Source: Nitrospirota bacterium (GTDB lineage Bacteria > Nitrospirota > UBA9217). Taken from it: DNA of 5,554 nt. Below the pieces are notes generated by a model. The model was not told the DNA's origin and did not search any database. It worked only from the letters and a program-made list of their open reading frames with translations. The stretch covers positions 1-5,554 of the forward strand of contig JAFNGD010000295.1 of NCBI GenBank assembly GCA_017885365.1. Direction: 5' to 3'. Below are positions 5,397 through 5,554 of the stretch, one piece after another. Position 1 is the first letter of the stretch. Each line of letters opens with the position of its first letter. The position numbers were made by a program, and so were the translations under genes.

Positions 5397-5554
5397 ATGG
5401 TAAGTATTACAGACGGTGCGGTAACGAAATTCAAGGAAGTGGTCACCCAGCAGGGCACCGCGGGCGACGGGGTCCGGATATTCCTGGTCCCCGGCGGCTG
5501 AAGCCCCTCTCTGGCTATGGACGTAGCCAAAGCCGCCCAGGCGGGCGACACGAC
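5397..5554 (+). CDS. IscA/HesB-like selenoprotein (UGA = Sec35), 3' end cut
   Basis: The ATG at 5397 follows AGGAGG (5381-5386). The frame runs 34 codons, MVSITDGAVTKFKEVV to RIFLVPGG, then meets TGA at 5499-5501, and continues in the same frame SPSLAMDVAKAAQAGDT to the window edge. This is the A-type iron-sulfur carrier (IscA/HesB) pattern, in which a glycine followed by the first cluster-binding cysteine comes after the strand RIFL; in E. coli IscA that cysteine is C35. Here position 35 is the TGA. HesB-like selenoproteins are an established bacterial selenoprotein family, and a SECIS-like hairpin lies immediately downstream. The protein probably binds iron-sulfur clusters or metals, or does redox chemistry, with selenium at that site; its role is unknown. 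The alternative is a nonsense mutation. The C-terminal cysteines lie outside the window. Confidence 0.85.
5509..5532 (+). promoter_or_regulatory. Bacterial SECIS-like hairpin after the UGA codon
   Basis: GGCTA (5513-5517) pairs with TAGCC (5524-5528) around the loop TGGACG. The stem extends by T5512-A5529, then past a C-A mismatch by T5510-A5531 and C5509-G5532. Sixteen bases separate the UGA from the loop, and the loop has G at its second and third positions. Known bacterial SECIS elements lie inside the reading frame just after UGA, with a small loop carrying G near its start. This would recruit SelB with selenocysteyl-tRNA. Confidence 0.75.

Overview
This is a GC-rich bacterial window with strong Shine-Dalgarno sites and tightly packed genes. 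A two-gene quinol:cytochrome c oxidoreductase, an ACR3-type arsenic cluster and an in-frame UGA in an IscA/HesB-like gene together suggest an anaerobic or microaerophilic Gram-negative of the Desulfobacterota or Nitrospirota kind. That placement is inference; no marker gene in the window settles it.

Layout. Positions 1-1108 (minus strand) hold a membrane-anchored M56/M48-type zinc metallopeptidase followed by the start of an unidentified membrane protein. Positions 1170-1220 hold two back-to-back sigma70-type promoters whose -35 hexamers overlap; one drives the peptidase leftwards and the other a NUDIX hydrolase rightwards. The NUDIX gene (1285-1923) has no ATG, GTG or TTG before its catalytic box and appears to start at CTG behind a strong ribosome binding site. 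Positions 1926-3927 hold a promoter with a perfect 14-bp palindrome in its spacer, then a Tat-type Rieske protein and a single polypeptide that fuses cytochrome b6, subunit IV and a monohaem cytochrome c. These two genes carry all the redox centres of a bc complex.

Positions 4077-5180 look like an arsenic-resistance cluster: a small thioredoxin-like protein that has lost one of its two active-site cysteines, a REP-like pair of palindromes, a thioredoxin-type ArsC arsenate reductase with its full cysteine relay, and a collapsed ACR3 arsenite permease. In the permease the first ~30 codons are joined, out of frame, to the last ~15.

The window ends inside a gene with its own candidate promoter. 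It is an IscA/HesB-like protein whose residue 35, the usual cluster-binding cysteine, is encoded by TGA, followed at once by a bacterial SECIS-like hairpin. This is best read as a selenoprotein, and ordinary gene calling would miss it. It is the most notable item here, followed by the ACR3 remnant and the CTG start.
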